64,000 nucleotides of DNA, taken from assembly GCA_013398955.1 (NCBI GenBank), contig VWPU01002939.1, positions 1 to 64,000 of the forward strand. Reading direction: 5' to 3'. Origin of the DNA: Callaeas wilsoni. Lineage: Eukaryota; Chordata; Aves; Passeriformes; Callaeidae. The translations under genes and the position numbers were made by a program. The notes under the pieces are model-generated. The model was not told the origin of the DNA. It was given only the letters and a program-made list of their open reading frames with translations, and made no database searches. Shown piece by piece: positions 37,401-51,298 of this stretch (its first letter is position 1; the number at the start of each line of letters is the position of its first letter).

Positions 37401-40400
37401 CTTAATTTGAAAAAAATCTAATTTTCCTTAGTGTACAAATTGCTACGTTCCAAGCACATCCCACACAGCCTGGCAAAATTAACATATTCTAATAAAGCTT
37501 AGCAGATATCGTTTTCACTTGTCCTGCAAGTCAATATGACAAGGATGAATGTTGCCTATGATGCTATTAGAAATATTTAGAAAAGAAGGTACAAAACATG
37601 GATGTGAATAACTCAGTGGTATAGCACTTGTCTATTTTTCTTCCCCCAAATTATATTCTTAGTCACTATTCTTTAATAACAGAGCCTATTGTCCAACAGG
37701 TCATGTGTAATTTTGGCCTTTTAATTGCAAGTTCATCTCTTTTGCATTTTCAGTCCGTACTTCTTCGGGGAGTTCAGCTCCAGTCTTTCCTCACCCTGGT
37801 TTACTCAGTTGCATAATACAACCTTATTAAAGATTACAGTCTGCTGCAAATGGCTTTCTTCTGCCTGGAACTACAGAGAGAACAGAACTAAGGCGGGCAG
37901 CATTTCAACAATAAGTCAGACTAATTCCAGCAAGGCAAACTAAATAATTTTCTGTCCCAATTACTTTGGATAATCTTGAATTTAGTCTTATGCCATCTCT
38001 CTATGCAGAATTTTGCCATGAACTGGATACTTGCTAACGCACCCTGACCTGCTTAATTGGAAGCTGAAGCATAATTGATATCAAAACAGATATCAGAGGA
38101 AAACGTTAGCCAGTTCACCAGATTTCCCATGCCCAAAAAACTTCAACTGACGCACTAAGAAATTACTTTCAGAAATGAGATATGGAAGAGCAGTGACATC
38201 CTAATTAACAGAACAGGAAACACATTATCAGCAGGAGAACTGTTTTGTGTAGTGGGTGCACTTTCAAGTAAATAAGGCAAATGCTGTGCCCAAACTCACA
38301 TTTCCCTGCATTGATGGTGCAGTTTTCTCAGTACCACACACTACTGAGAGTTTAAATAAACCTGTCCAACAGTCAATTCTTAGTAATCTGCCTATCAAAA
38401 ATAGATCAGTTTAAATGCTTGAAATCTTAACCTCATCTCTTGAGATTATATCCACCTCCTGTCTGTTTCATTTATTTAAAAAAATACTTTTGCTCCATTG
38501 CAGAAGAATGTATTTTAACCAGAAATAGGCCAAGACTAAAAGATTTCTTCCAAGTCCTTAAAAATTCAGGTGGGGCACCCATCCAAATCTGCTTTGGATG
38601 CAAGTCAGATGCAAAACTGGAGAAAAACTGTTCTCTTGTTCCAGTTCAAATATGGACAAAATCTCAAAATCTGTCTTGAGACAATGAACATGTGCCTCAG
38701 ATGAAACACGATTAAAAATAATGTTCTCCTTCATCTCCTGTTTTGATTCTTTGTAGATGGTCCCACTTTGCCCTCTTGCACCGCTTCACCCAGCACTGCT
38801 GACGGTCCACGTGACACTGACGCAAAGCAAGCTCCTCTTCCCCGCTACAGACGTTCCACCACTTTCTCCTGTTCCAACCCAGATGTAACACTTTACCAAA
38901 ATGTGGTGTGATCCCTTCCATTTCCAAAGTAGATTCCCACAGATAAATACACATGGCTTTATGAATCAACACATAGGAGGTTTACCGTGAGAAGTTCCTC
39001 CCTTTCAGTAACCACACTCCATGTTCTCAGGTACAGGAACTACGCTGGAATAGAGTTATATCCAAAATCATTAATTAATGCCTTAATCCATCCCACAGCA
39101 GAGGATTTATTTTCTGCAAAACCCTGCTATAAGGAAGGCTGATCTACACTTACCACATGTTTAAAATCAGCAGCTTTTCCTCCTTCTTTAACCCTCATTC
39201 ATTTTCACTTCCACCTCATAAAAATCACTTGCAAAAACCCTCAAAATACCAGATTAATAAAAACAAAGGAAATCTGACTTGCGCAGGGTTTCCTACAACA
39301 TGACCACCTTCCTCACCCCAGCAGCTGCCTCGGAGTCTGAGCAGAGCAGAGCACACGTGGGTGAAACCAGACACCTCCCTGCTTCCCGCAGCGACCGCTT
39401 CCAGCTCAGCCGAGCCACGTTCCGCGACAGGAACAGGTAAAGAGGCACAGACCAAAATCATTCCTCACCCAAATGTGTGAGCTGTACGCAAAAGCAACGG
39501 CGAGCAACTTGTTATTTGGGTGGCAACTAATCTCTCCTGTAATGTTATAGGGAAAATGGGTAAGTTCAATTCCTTAAAAGCTTAGAAGTTCAGCATAACG
39601 TATAAGAAACAATTTTTTCCCTACAACAATCTGCTCTTTGGCACTGCCTCAGAATACTTTACTGCCACGTCTTACTTTGAAATGGGAGGATGCCAAGAAT
39701 GAGATAAGTGCAGACATCCATGACTGGGAAACACAAGTAAAAGGCCTTCTCCAGAGCCAATTATAGCCTTCGATGCACAAGCACTTAAAAAAAAACAAAC
39801 AAAAAAACCCCCCTTAAACTAAACAAACAAAGTGAAAGCAACAGTAAACTTCTCTCTCTGCATTCAAGTAGAAACCCAACATTTATTTCTTTAGATTAAA
39901 AGGCTGTCATTTTTCCTTAATTGAAAGCCTCAAAATACCCAGACAAATTGAAATAAAGCATTTGTTTCTTCAGAACATGAGTCTGAATTCTCAAAAAAAT
40001 ACAAATGCCTGAATTATTACATTAAGAAGAGATTATTCTTTATCTGCTATTCTATGAATGGAAACCCAGATTACAGCTGAGACTTGCATGAGATATAACT
40101 GCTGTAGTGGCCAGATTTGTCTCCTGACAGTTCCATTTGGCTTTTGTCTTCCTTAAATGTCTGATAGCACTTTATCATATAATTTTATCAGCAGTTTTTT
40201 CCACTACTAAATGTTGTAGTCAAGATGACGAAAAAATGACAACGTGAATACAGTCTTCATTTGAAACCTTTTAGTTTGGCATATTTCCTTTTGGAAAAAG
40301 AAGAGCTAACTTAAGTCAATTAGGGAAAACGTGGTATGAATACTTTATAAACCATCAGGGAAAAAAAACTGAGTGAAATTAAATAAGCCACAGCAAGTAA

Positions 40401-43400
40401 TTGGCTATTTAGATTCAGCTTCATACACACTTAAGCCTATCAAGGATCCCAAACTGACCCATTCTGCATCCACCATTCTTGCCTGATTAGAAAAATCCAA
40501 ATGCACGAAGCCAGAAGTGAGCAGGGGAAGGTCCATATAGCAGAATGATGACACCGAGGTATAATGTGACACCAAGGTATAATGTCAGTCAAAGAAAAGA
40601 GCTCTGAAATCTCTAAAATCAAGCAAGTTCACAAGTGAATGTCTTTCCACCAGCCAGTCCAAATGAAACTGAAAATTACCTTCAAATAACAGTAGAAACG
40701 TGCTTTAGCTCCTCTTTCTCTTGCCTGACCTATTCACATTGCCTCATCCAAGAGCTCTGGCAACTTCAAAGTCCTCGGTTCCACTTTTCCTTCTTTGCTA
40801 GGACAGTGATGCTCACCACTGCTATTGCAGAGGACAGATAATTTAACTACATATATGTTTTTAAAGCATTGAAACCAAACCCTAACCAAACCACTTGGAA
40901 AGGAGTTGGGGCCAAATTCAGAAGAGAACAGTGAAATCCAGCACATGACTTCACTTCCTCTGGAGCCTATGAAGGAGATCCAAAAAAGGCAAGAGTTCAG
41001 AAACTCAGCTGTGTGGGGTCACACATCCAAAGGTATTCACCTACCAAAGAGGCAGGTGGGATCTGCAAAGCCCCAGCCCCAGTGAGTTAGAGAGTTAAAC
41101 CCATCAAGGTCACGTGAATTACGACCACAGCTCAGGTGAATGTGGAAGTGTCACTAGGTACCACGTATCTTTTTTAGTTCCCTACATAACTCTACAAAAA
41201 TGCAGAAAATCCACCATAACCTCTGATATCAGTGGAAGTTTCAAACTCTTACTTTTCTGAGAGGGTTGGTTTGCGTCTCAGCTACTTTCTTAGGCTGGCT
41301 GCAGCACAACTCCAGGAGATTTTGTGGTTTATATTGTACAAGAGATCAAAAAGCAGCATCATAAACATTCTTGGTGATATTAGAAATAAAAGGCAAAGGA
41401 CCATAGCGACATTTCTGTGAACATGTGCAAAAACACTCCAGAAGAAGCTAAGGCAGAGCCCTCACAGCTGCTGCAGCATTGGCACAGCCATGGGAAAGGG
41501 GCAGGAACCCTGATGAGAGGGTGAATCTGAAAAATGATTGAATCAGTTTTATTCAAAGTTTCCACACAGAGGAGAATTTACCTTTGGCTTAAAACCAGGA
41601 ATGAAAAACTCTCAGTCCAAAAAGAATGCTTTGGCCAGGGCCATGTGCAGCTTGAAAAGGGGGCTTCTTGTGAGAGCTGGAGCACTGTGGTTTGTCTGGC
41701 ATGTGCTATCACATGTTTTGCATTTTCCTTTCTTAATGACATTATAGTCCCTGTAAATACTGAAAGTAACAGAGATTTATTTATTTTACCCGTTTTTCCC
41801 ATATGTTTTAGAGGTGCACTAGCATCATTTGCCAATTTATTCCATTTTATAAGTATTTAATGGATTTTGAATGTACAATAGTCTTGACTATTCAGCCCAA
41901 ATTTCATTTCATCAATATTTTATGTTCATTTTCTGCGAGTTCCACAAAAAGAGTCAATTGTCTTTTGCAAAAGGTGGTACTTGGACCAATATACAATATA
42001 ATGTTTCAAGCACAGTGAAATATAATGATATACACAGACTACTCCAAGAAACCTCCTTTTTCCAGTATTTTCCATAAATCTTAACCCAGAAACTGAAAAG
42101 ATTTTTTTTTCTAAAGGAAAGAGCAATATGTACTTGGTAAGGTCTGTGCAGAAGATTAAAATAAAGGATGTCTAAAAAGAAAAACATGACCCTGATGCCT
42201 GATAAAAAGAAAATTATTGTTAAATTAACTTTCATCTGTTGGCTTTTAGTTGTACTGGCCCAAACAATTGAACAATTCTCAATTTCAAAATTGGTGTAAC
42301 CACTACATTATGAAAGTAAAGTAATACTACAGTCATTTATTGCTGGACTCAGCCGAGCTGACCTCTTTCAAGGCACCACAGCATTTCCACTTCCACTGAT
42401 TTCCTACAAACGGGAAAGAGAGGGATGCTTTACTACCTCTTCCTCACATGGCTCATGTCTATGTCCAGAGGATGATTAAAAGAGGGAGATAAAAGTCACT
42501 GAGGGAAGAGGCTGCACATGCCACGTTTCGTCCACTTCCTCTTTATGATCCAAAAATTGTCTCTGCCACACCCCCAGCTTTGCCCTGTCCTTAGGCCGGG
42601 AGGCTGAACCAGCACGTTTCAAGGAGCTGCCAGGCAGAAGGAACCCAGGGAACTGCAGCTCATCAGCAGCTCAGAGGGTGACAGCAGCAAGGGAGAAGGG
42701 CAGCAGACACCAATGTTGGGACACTGAAGTCACGCATTTCCTTCTCTTGTAAGCAGTGGGTGATGCTGTATTCAGCTTGGGCCTCAACATGCAGAAGAGA
42801 ATGAAATCAGAAGATGAATCCAGGAAGGGATGAACACTTTCAGAACTGTTCATGTAAGAACGACTCTGGAAAATGGTAGCATTCCTTACAAACCAAGGGC
42901 AAAGAAAGGCAATGCTGAAACTCAGTAATTCCCTCAGCAGCAACAGAACAGAACTTTCCCAGTCTTCCAAAGAGGATTTGAAGATGGCATTTATTGTTTT
43001 ACACTTCAGTGAGCAAAAGATGCAGAAAACTAACAAAAGAGACCAACGAGTGTATTTACACAGCTAGAATTTCAGGAGGAGCAGCTGTATTTCAAAAGGA
43101 AGGAAAGGCCACTTTCTTCTCTGAAGCTGGATTTAAGGAACACAGAAAACACCGGGCTTTATGTTATTTGTATAAAAGATTTGGTTGGTTCAGAAGCAAA
43201 ATAGAAATTCTTTATCTGAAAATTAATGCCCGCAAAGTGACCAGAAGGCTTCCATTTTCTTTCCAAAAAGAGATTTTTTTTAATATGAATTATCTCATTT
43301 CCTGATTAGCAAACTAAAAGTATGAAATTGTTTTCCCTCTGGCTATATCCCAGCTGGATCAAAGCACTGGCCCAAGAACATACTGTACCAGATTAGTTAT

Positions 43401-44104
43401 GAAGAAAGTCCACAAGAAATTCAAGCATCTACTTCTCATCTCTCCTGATAAGTTATCACCAGAATGTAAACATGGGCTCTTCATGCACTACACTGACAGA
43501 TACCTGCCCAGATAGTTTTATACCTGGTTTTTGTTGCAGTTCTTACCTCAGCACAAACAGTATCTGCTCTGCTTTGGGAGCAGAGTTCATCCCAAGTCCT
43601 AGACAGATCACTACAGTTCATTCCACCATCACTTCTCATCCCAGGTCTCACAGGGAAAGGTTTATTCCATACGCAGAAAAACCATCACCTGAGGAGTAGC
43701 AGAGAGCTACAGCTCCCCCAGGAACTGTGTGTGCCTGTGGGCCAGTGAGTGGCACAGGGACACCCTGTCAGGAGCAGTGCGTGGGGGAGATGCTTCAGCA
43801 CGGTTCCTAAGAGTTAAACATCACTGTGATATCTATTTTCAGCGAAGACAGAGGAAAGAATCTACACCCACATCTTTTGAATGCACAGAGTCATCAATAA
43901 AAGGAGTCTCCTGCTCCAAGCCATAAAGTCATAAATCAAGGCAAAACAAGCCATTGACCTGTTTTTATTCTTATGTGGAGATGCACCACTGCAGTGAGGG
44001 TTTAAGGCCGTGACAAGTCCTGCTGCATAAATCAGCTCTCTCCTACGCAATCGTGTGAAGGATAAATCCAAATACACACTGACAGCCAAAACAGGAGAGT
44101 GGTA
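34490..44104. other. Intronic stretch, 9.6 kb
   Basis: Holds a two-copy 18-bp duplication (40550..40585) and simple A/C-rich runs at about 35820 and 39788. Otherwise AT-rich sequence, with no mobile element or gene recognised. Confidence 0.5.
40550..40585. repeat. 18-bp tandem duplication
   Basis: GACACCGAGGTATAATGT followed directly by GACACCAAGGTATAATGT; the two copies differ at one base. Confidence 0.9.
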
Positions 44105-44920
44105 CTGTGGTGGGGGGCCCCTGGCTGGAGGCCAGATGCCCACCAAAGCCAGTCCATCACTCCCCTCCTCAGATGGACAGGGGACATAAAATGTAACAAA
44201 ATACTCTAGGTTGAGATAAGGACAGGGGGGGATCACTCACCAATTACTGCCACAGGCAAAACTCAACTTGGGGAAAATTAATTTAATTTATTAGCAATCA
44301 AATCACAGTACAATAATGAGAAATAAAACCAAATCTTAAAAACACCTTCCACCTCATCCCTCTGTTCTTCCCAAGCTCAATTTCACTGCTGAATTCTGTG
44401 CCTCCTTCCCCACAGTGGTGCAGTGGGATGGGGAATGGGGACTGTGGTCAGCTCATCACACGTTGTCTCTGCTGCTCCTTCCTCCTCAGGGGGAGGACTC
44501 CTCACACTCTTGCCCAGCTCCAGCGTGGGCTCCTCCTCGGGCTGCAGGAGGATTTCTGCTCCCCCGTGTTCCTCCATGGGCTGCATGGGCACATTCTGCT
44601 TCACCACGGGGAATCTCTGCTGCAGCACCTGGAGCACCTGCTCCCTTTCTTCCGCACGGACCTTTGGGTATGCAGAGCTGCTGCTCTCACACATTCTCAC
44701 TCCTCTGATCCCAGCTGCAAGTTCTTTGCCTGTCCTATAAAATATGTTATCCCAGAGGCACTACCACCATCACTGATGGGCTCCTCCTTGGCCAGCAGCG
44801 AGTCCCTTTTGGAGCCAGTGGCACTGGGGGACACGGGGAGATTTTAGCAGCTGCTCACAGAAGCCACCTTTGTAGTCCACACACACACACACAATATCAA
44901 AACCTTGCTCACAGACGTGA
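44105..44920. mobile_element. Endogenous retrovirus LTR (avian type, probably solo)
   Basis: About 815 bp of compositionally distinct sequence. Recognisable blocks, in order: GATGCCCACCAAAGCC, TCACTCCCCTCCTCAG, GGGGAAAATTAATTTAATTT, GAGAAATAAAACCAAATC, TCATCACACGTTGTCTCTGC, CCTTCCTCCTCAGGGGGAGG, TCTCACACATTCTCACTCC, GTTATCCCAGAGGCACTACC and TCTTGGAGCC-like text near 44810. I know this block order from a dispersed LTR family in bird genomes, but cannot name the subfamily from memory. No gag-pol-env follows on either side, so a solo LTR is most likely. Ends are approximate (TG at 44106, CA near 44918), and no clear target-site duplication was found. A 105-codon minus-strand frame (44383..44700) is open because the repeat is GC-rich there. 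Confidence 0.65.
44878..44893. repeat. (CA)8 microsatellite inside the LTR
   Basis: Sixteen bases of alternating CA near the right end of the LTR-like element. It is likely to vary in length between individuals. Confidence 0.9.
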
Positions 44921-47900
44921 TACAAGTATTCCTCTCTGTTTGGAAAAGTAGAGCCATCCTTTCGGAAGATGTCTGTATAAATACTACAAAGACTGAGAAA
45001 TGGTTACTATCTTCCAGAGAGCAGTGTTAATACAGGCTTTAAAAGGAGATCAATAGGCATTTTTGTGTTAGTCACATTTTTGGCAGCTCGTCCATATCTG
45101 CAAATACATATTTTAGAAGATCAAATCAGCAGCCAACCCGTGCTACAGACAGAAAAAGGAAGACAGTAAAAGCACATATCATACAATTATATTAGTGCTC
45201 CCTCCTAAAGAATGTTTTACAATTATGTCTGGCTAGTCAAACCACTTTCTCCTTACTGCTCACTGGAACAGCATTTCTTCTATTTCCTCCAAGTTGACTA
45301 GGGCTTTTCTGTCCCCCTTCTTCAGTTCTTTTACTTCATAAATGTTTTGCAAATACACTGTCAGTTGGATTAGTCTCCACTTAACCTGAAAAGGGTTCAC
45401 CATTCCCTGGGTTTAAAATGAAAAGCATCAGAGCAGCAGAGAGAGATCTGGTGTACATCACTGTCCAAAGCCTGTGCATGTCCAGGGTCAAGGACAAATC
45501 TGCTGAGCACAGTACAGAGAAGCAGGTGCACCCGAGAAAATCAGACAGCCCAAAAACACACAGTGCAGAGAATCAAACACAGAACTCACTGACAAACAGT
45601 CCTAGGAGAAAAACCAGACTTTGAGTTAGTTGTTGAACTTGGAGCTGGGAGCAGGAATCTGTGTCCCGTTGCCTGAGTTCAGTGGGAACTCAAAGAACTT
45701 CCTTATTCTTTGTAAACAAGCAGGAGGTACAAAGAATATCCGACTCCATCACCATTCCCCAACTTCAGCTGTCTGCAGGAACCCAGTTTTTGGCAAACCT
45801 CACTCATGTCCAAAGAGGCAACAGTATATGCAAATGCTTTATAGTTTAAAATGTCATATGTTGATGCTGACAAGTTCAAGACATGAGAAGAGGTTGCTAT
45901 GGAAACACATGCAGTATTGCCTGGAACATAAGGCAACATTCTACATCAGGAATTTTTTAAAAAAACAACCTTGGACCAACAAATTAGTTGGTTGCCAGAT
46001 TAGGTTTAGGATAGGGAAAAATTAATCTGCCATTTGTTCTCAGAGAGAAATATTTTTGTTTAGAAACAATAAAGCTAAATGTAATGAAAGCATTTGCATT
46101 ATATTTTGGATTATTTCCTTTGCCTCAGAGCAAAAAGTAATTCTATATTGAAAGACTTTCTTTTGAAGCTCATACACAGCAAATCCATCTCTATACTTCC
46201 ATGTGCTGGAGTCTCCATCTAATTTTCTTTTTTATAATTAATGAAATCACTTCAATGAATGGTTATGTTTTTTGAAGGGTTAAACCTTTAACTCTTATAT
46301 AACCTTACTTATCTGTGTACCCACACTGGCCAACAGAACAAATATAGGAGCAGAACTGATCAGAAAAGGGCAGGACTGCATCCTTGAGCAGTCTGGCAGC
46401 TCTCAGCTGCTTCCTAAGCCCTGTTTTATAACCTGTCACCGTTACAAGGTGACACCTGCCCTTCTGGGGTATTGCTGTGCAGGGCATCTTTCAATGCCAA
46501 TCTCTTCTGCTTCATTCCCTGCCCTCCCAACAAGCACAAGAACAATTTTGAATTCCCCAAATAAGAGTTTTATTCTGCAGGCCTCATGGAAAGCCTGACT
46601 TTAAAACACAATTCCTACACACCCATGTACTCAAGGGAAAGAAAAAACCTCTCCACTTAATCTTTCTTACATAAAACATAAAGCCTTTTTCTTCCTTCTG
46701 AAAACTTTCTATTTGTTATCCACTGGTTTTGAAAGAGAAGATTTATAAAAAGGGGACATGGGGTTCTACTTCTGACACTTTATTTTTGGAAGCACAGAAG
46801 AACATTTGAGCTGCTGAGCCTAAGACTGATTCTTTCATGTTTTCCTATTTTGAGTATTCTAGAAAATTTCAGTCTACTAGAACATTTATTTGTTTGGGAG
46901 TTCGGGCCATCACAGAAGTGACAAATCTACTAATCTACAATTCAACTTAAAGTACTCTACGCTCTGCAGATGCAGCTGACAAGACCTCATGATTTTTCAA
47001 CTAGAAGTCCAAAATACATTTACAAACACAGAAGATGGGGTCATGGTATCATCGTGGCATGATCAACATTTTTGCCTGATAACATCAGTAAAAATCTAAA
47101 TCAAATTGCAGACATCACTTCTTCTTAAATACCTGAACAGTGAAGGTGGGCAAACCTCTTTTTTGCTAAGTTTAAGGGAGAGGGTGCTAGGAAACCTGGT
47201 CACAAGCATCTGAAATGGAAAAAGCCTTGTGAACTGGCTTGAGAGCACTGTCCTTAATAAATGCAGCAGCAGGCAAACAATGCCAGCAAGTTGCTTTTAG
47301 AAAACATCTCACTTAGGGTTGTGTTGTCAAAGACGCCTAAGGAGAACTGACAGCCAAACACAGATGGGCTCCTCATGTCCTCAAAACCTCATGGTTCCAG
47401 CTGAATCCCAACACATCCAACTTGTTTAAAATGAGGGGTGTTTTCCAACCATCCCACAGTCAGAGGGAAATTCCCGTGAATGCTCTTTGTGAGCGCTGAT
47501 CTCCTGTCTCAGCAGGGCTGTAGGCTACAGAACTCAAGGGCCACTGCTGCCACCCAAGCAAAGTGGGTCACAGCAAGAGGAATGAGGAACAGCATTTCTG
47601 AGTTTTACATGCCAGATCCTTTTAACATCCATCCAGCAGCCCATATAAATTCATTTATTACTGTATTTTTAAGGTGTCTGTACATGAGTGGGTTTTGGCT
47701 AGTTCCAGAACAGCCTTTTTTAATTTTATTTTTTTAAATGCAACCCACTTTTTATGCAGATCTTTCAGACGCATAAGATATTAACTTTTCCTTTACCTTC
47801 TACTTAAAACATCAATGAAAAGCTGTTTCTCTTTTCTTTGGAATCAAGAAAATCTGTGTTCCTTAAGAATCTTACAAGAATATTCAAGCAAAGTAGTGCA

Positions 47901-48267
47901 AATTATTAGTATCCTATTTCAATGTTATTTGAAGCATAACTTTTTCTTCTGTCACACCTCACTTCCCTTTTTTTTCTTATTATTACCTTGAATAAGGTAA
48001 TATTTATGGTATAAATGTGTCCATGAAAACTTGTCAATAGGCAGATTAAATGTAAGGATCTTTATAAATTCAGTTCTCTTAAAAATCCACAATGTATCTG
48101 TGTCAGAAGGACTGAGGCAGAGAAATATGGAAAAGCTCATCTGTAAAGATGCTGAGATGTTGGCTGCAGTTCACTCAACTTCACAGGGTTCATCACAACA
48201 GTATTTGGCTCTCCTCGCTTCTATTTTCTTCACTACTAATGGATACTTTACTATTTAATTAGTGCAG
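44921..48267. other. Intronic stretch, 3.3 kb
   Basis: AT-rich sequence. An open frame at 45630..46025 (131 codons, plus) shows no domain. No mobile element recognised. Confidence 0.5.
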
Positions 48268-48336
48268 CATGATCTAAATCCCATCAAAGTCAATAAAACT
48301 CTTTTCATTTATGTTAACGGGCTTTGGAGCAACTCC
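48268..48336. repeat. Ancient amniote inverted-repeat element fragment
   Basis: GATCTAAATCCCATCAAAGTC is followed, after about 30 bp, by GTTAACGGGCTTTGGAGCAA. The pair is a decayed inverted repeat of the type 'gatctaaagcccattgaagtca ... tgacttcaatgggctttggatca' that is dispersed in reptile and bird genomes. The family name is not recalled with certainty. Confidence 0.4.
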
Positions 48337-51223
48337 TGGTTTAATACCAGAATCAAATAAAACACCCCTAGGAAAAGAACAGATATACCAAGCTTATACT
48401 TTAAAGTACAATCTTAAAACCTTCCTAAGGTTTTTACCCACTTTAAAGTAAATCTCATTATTGAACATCTTACAAAAACAGCTGGACAGCTCTTTTTTTA
48501 CCAGTCCGATTAAAGTGTCAGAAGGCACCTAAATGTGTGCAGAGCTTCACTGTGAAAAACCTTCCCACGGCAGAAGGTGACACCTTCCTGAAGCTTTTCC
48601 TGGGGCTCCTGTGCTGTGCAAGAACAGGAGGGTTCACCCTGGGAGGACAGACCTGGCAATGGAACTGTTTAAAAGGTCCTGCCCCAAACTCTTGTTCTTT
48701 CCCTGGCACCACCACAGTTGTGCCAGCACTGGGTGTGTTGGGCTGCTCCGCAGAAAACTTCACCAGAGTGATTCAGCCACTAAGGCTGTTTGGGCAGAGA
48801 CATCCACACCTGAGCAGGTGGCACCAGGACGGCCAGGGCCCAGCTGAGGAGAGCTCTGCTCAGCAGAGCAGTCAGTTCTGGTGCAGCACAGCTGAACCTC
48901 CATAACCGCTTTAATCAAATCAGCGGGAGAGAGCACCAGCTATTTTTGTCATGCAGAGGAGAGGAGGCTTCCTGCTCTTAGACTATACCCCAGTCGCTGC
49001 AGAAAGCAATGAACCACAAAGCAAGCAAAATGACACTATGTAAACAGGGAGATTAAACCTTCTCCTGATACTTTTGACCCATTTTGGCAATACCAAGCAA
49101 GCCACACAAAGCCACCACATCATTTCTAGCATAGCAGCATGCTTTAATTGACTGGCACATTAAACATCAATGTTCTGTGTAAAGTTTGACCACAGAAATC
49201 ATGTTCAGAAATCGCATCCAAACAGTGCTGACTCAGCAGCAGAGCCATAGGATACTTTTCTTAAATTCTCAAAAGCCCAAACAAAAAACCCAAACTCGTG
49301 CTGTTGGTTTCAATGGGCTTTTTTTCATTTCACGCTACTCCAACCTGGCAGCACAGTAGGCTGGGGGACAAATTTCCTTGAAAACAACTTTGGCAGAATG
49401 TTAATAGAGAAAGAAGAAAATTCAGGGTGAGGATGAGAGGTGCTTCAGTCCCTTCTGGGCTGGAGCTGTGACCCTTCCCATGGAATCAATCACAGCAGCT
49501 CTGGAGGGGACTGTCCTGCAGCACACCAGGACACGTTGGTGATGTGTGCACATGTCTCCAGCTCCCTGCTCCCACCTGCCCAGTGCCTCTGGGCAGCCCT
49601 CACTCGCCTTGTACTGACACATGCACTGCTTTGGGAGGTGCAGGAACCTCTGTTTTCTCCCCCATGGAGTCAGTATTCCAGCCCTGCCCCGTAAACTTGC
49701 ACTGAGGATAAATGGGGACATCCCTTCTTGCTTCATTCTCCCTTCTAGAGCTACTCATTAAAGGAGAATATTTACTGAGCAAGAATTCTGTCCTGAATTG
49801 CCAGGAAATACAGTGTTTTCTGCTCCTTCCTGCTGCATGGGCTACTCACAAGCTATTCTCACCACCTCAGCACTCCAGTGCCAGTGCTCAGCATCTTGCA
49901 CTGCTGACACTGATCAGATGTCTCCAACTGCTCTTTCTTTTGGCCTTTTTTCTGACACATCCCTTCCTCTCCCCCAAATCCCTCACAGAGACAGTCATCT
50001 CACTGCTCTGAGCGCTACACTTCTCCACAGGAACCACAGTGCATTTTTCCCCAGTGAAGGAAGTCTTTCCAGCTGGTGAAAAGGAGAGCAGAACTGCCCA
50101 GCAGCAGCCAGTGGGGAGGGAGGTAGACTTCCAAACAATCTGTGCAGCTTTGGAATTCAAACCCATTCACTGTGGTGGAGCGAATTCACCACCTCTTGGC
50201 AGTAATTTCAAAGATGGCCATTTGCTCCACATTCCTCAGCAAAGGAGGGATGCTGACAAGGTCCCCGGAACTGTGAAGGTGAGGAGTAAGACCCTACAGG
50301 CTCAACCATCCCCTAGAACCAGCTTCAGGGAGGACATCATTACAAGGTGAAAGCTGCCTCCACATAGACTAGAAAACACAAGTATTAGGGCTAATCTAGC
50401 CAGTGCACCGTGAGATATAGAGGATTAGATCCGACCTGAGGTCTCTGACGTCAGTGAAAAGTGGTCTTAATATAAACAAATATAACATGAAAAGAGAAAA
50501 AAAACAGTGCTTTCCCACAGTGGGACAGCTAGAAACTACCATAGAACTTGCAAGCAGTGATTCAATACTGCAAAATTATATCCTTGGGTTAAAGACTGCA
50601 TGGAGTTCATTCTGGAAGTGCACTATAAAAGCATTACCTAGGCACAAATATTTCTTAAACCCACAAGTCAAAGCAAACACCTCTTCAAATCACCCAAAAG
50701 GAACACAAAACTGCCAGAAGCAGCTAACTCCTTCAAAGACCTAAGTATACCCATCACGGATGAATTTCATATTATAACATCGCATTTATTCAACAGTTTT
50801 CCTAGTCTTGTAATGATTTCTACAGGCTTGCATAATAACATGAAAATGTCACAAAAATTACATCAGAATGGCAATCCAGAGGCAGGGAGCCACGAGGCCC
50901 TCAGTGAGCTACGCTTTATGTGACAAGAAGCAGTGCTCGGAGCTGTGTCTTTAACCCCTCTGCCCATTCGAGACCAAGGACCCTTCAAAGATCCCGGGAT
51001 TCCTGGTCTCCCTTTCCAATGCACTTTGCCATTTCCAAGCATGTAAACAAATCCTGAATATGTTACTTAGTGAAATCTCATGGAAGCATATAGACATTCG
51101 CAGATCTTGTGTGTCCTGCTGCCTCCCCAGAAGGAGTATATCTCTTTGCAAGCCATGGAAGCCTGTAATCCAGACTGTCGGAGGAGGGCATATCACCACG
51201 AGTGTGAAAACATCTAATTACAT
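48337..51223. other. Intronic stretch, 2.9 kb
   Basis: Moderately GC-rich between 48530 and 50300, where overlapping frames of 80-122 codons stay open on both strands with no domain. No mobile element recognised. Confidence 0.5.
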
Positions 51224-51298
51224 AAGGCCAGGTCCTCAGCTAATGCAAAGTGACAGAGCTCCCAGGAATCTGTGGAGACATGATGATGCAGATTAACA
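51224..51298. repeat. Ancient amniote inverted-repeat element fragment (second type)
   Basis: AAGGCCAGGTCCTCAGCTAAT, then ACAGAGCTCC, then TGATGATGCAGATTAAC. The order resembles the dispersed amniote motif 'ggccagatcctcagctggtg ... tagctcc ... tttacacc'. It is decayed, and the assignment rests on memory of the pattern. Confidence 0.38.
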
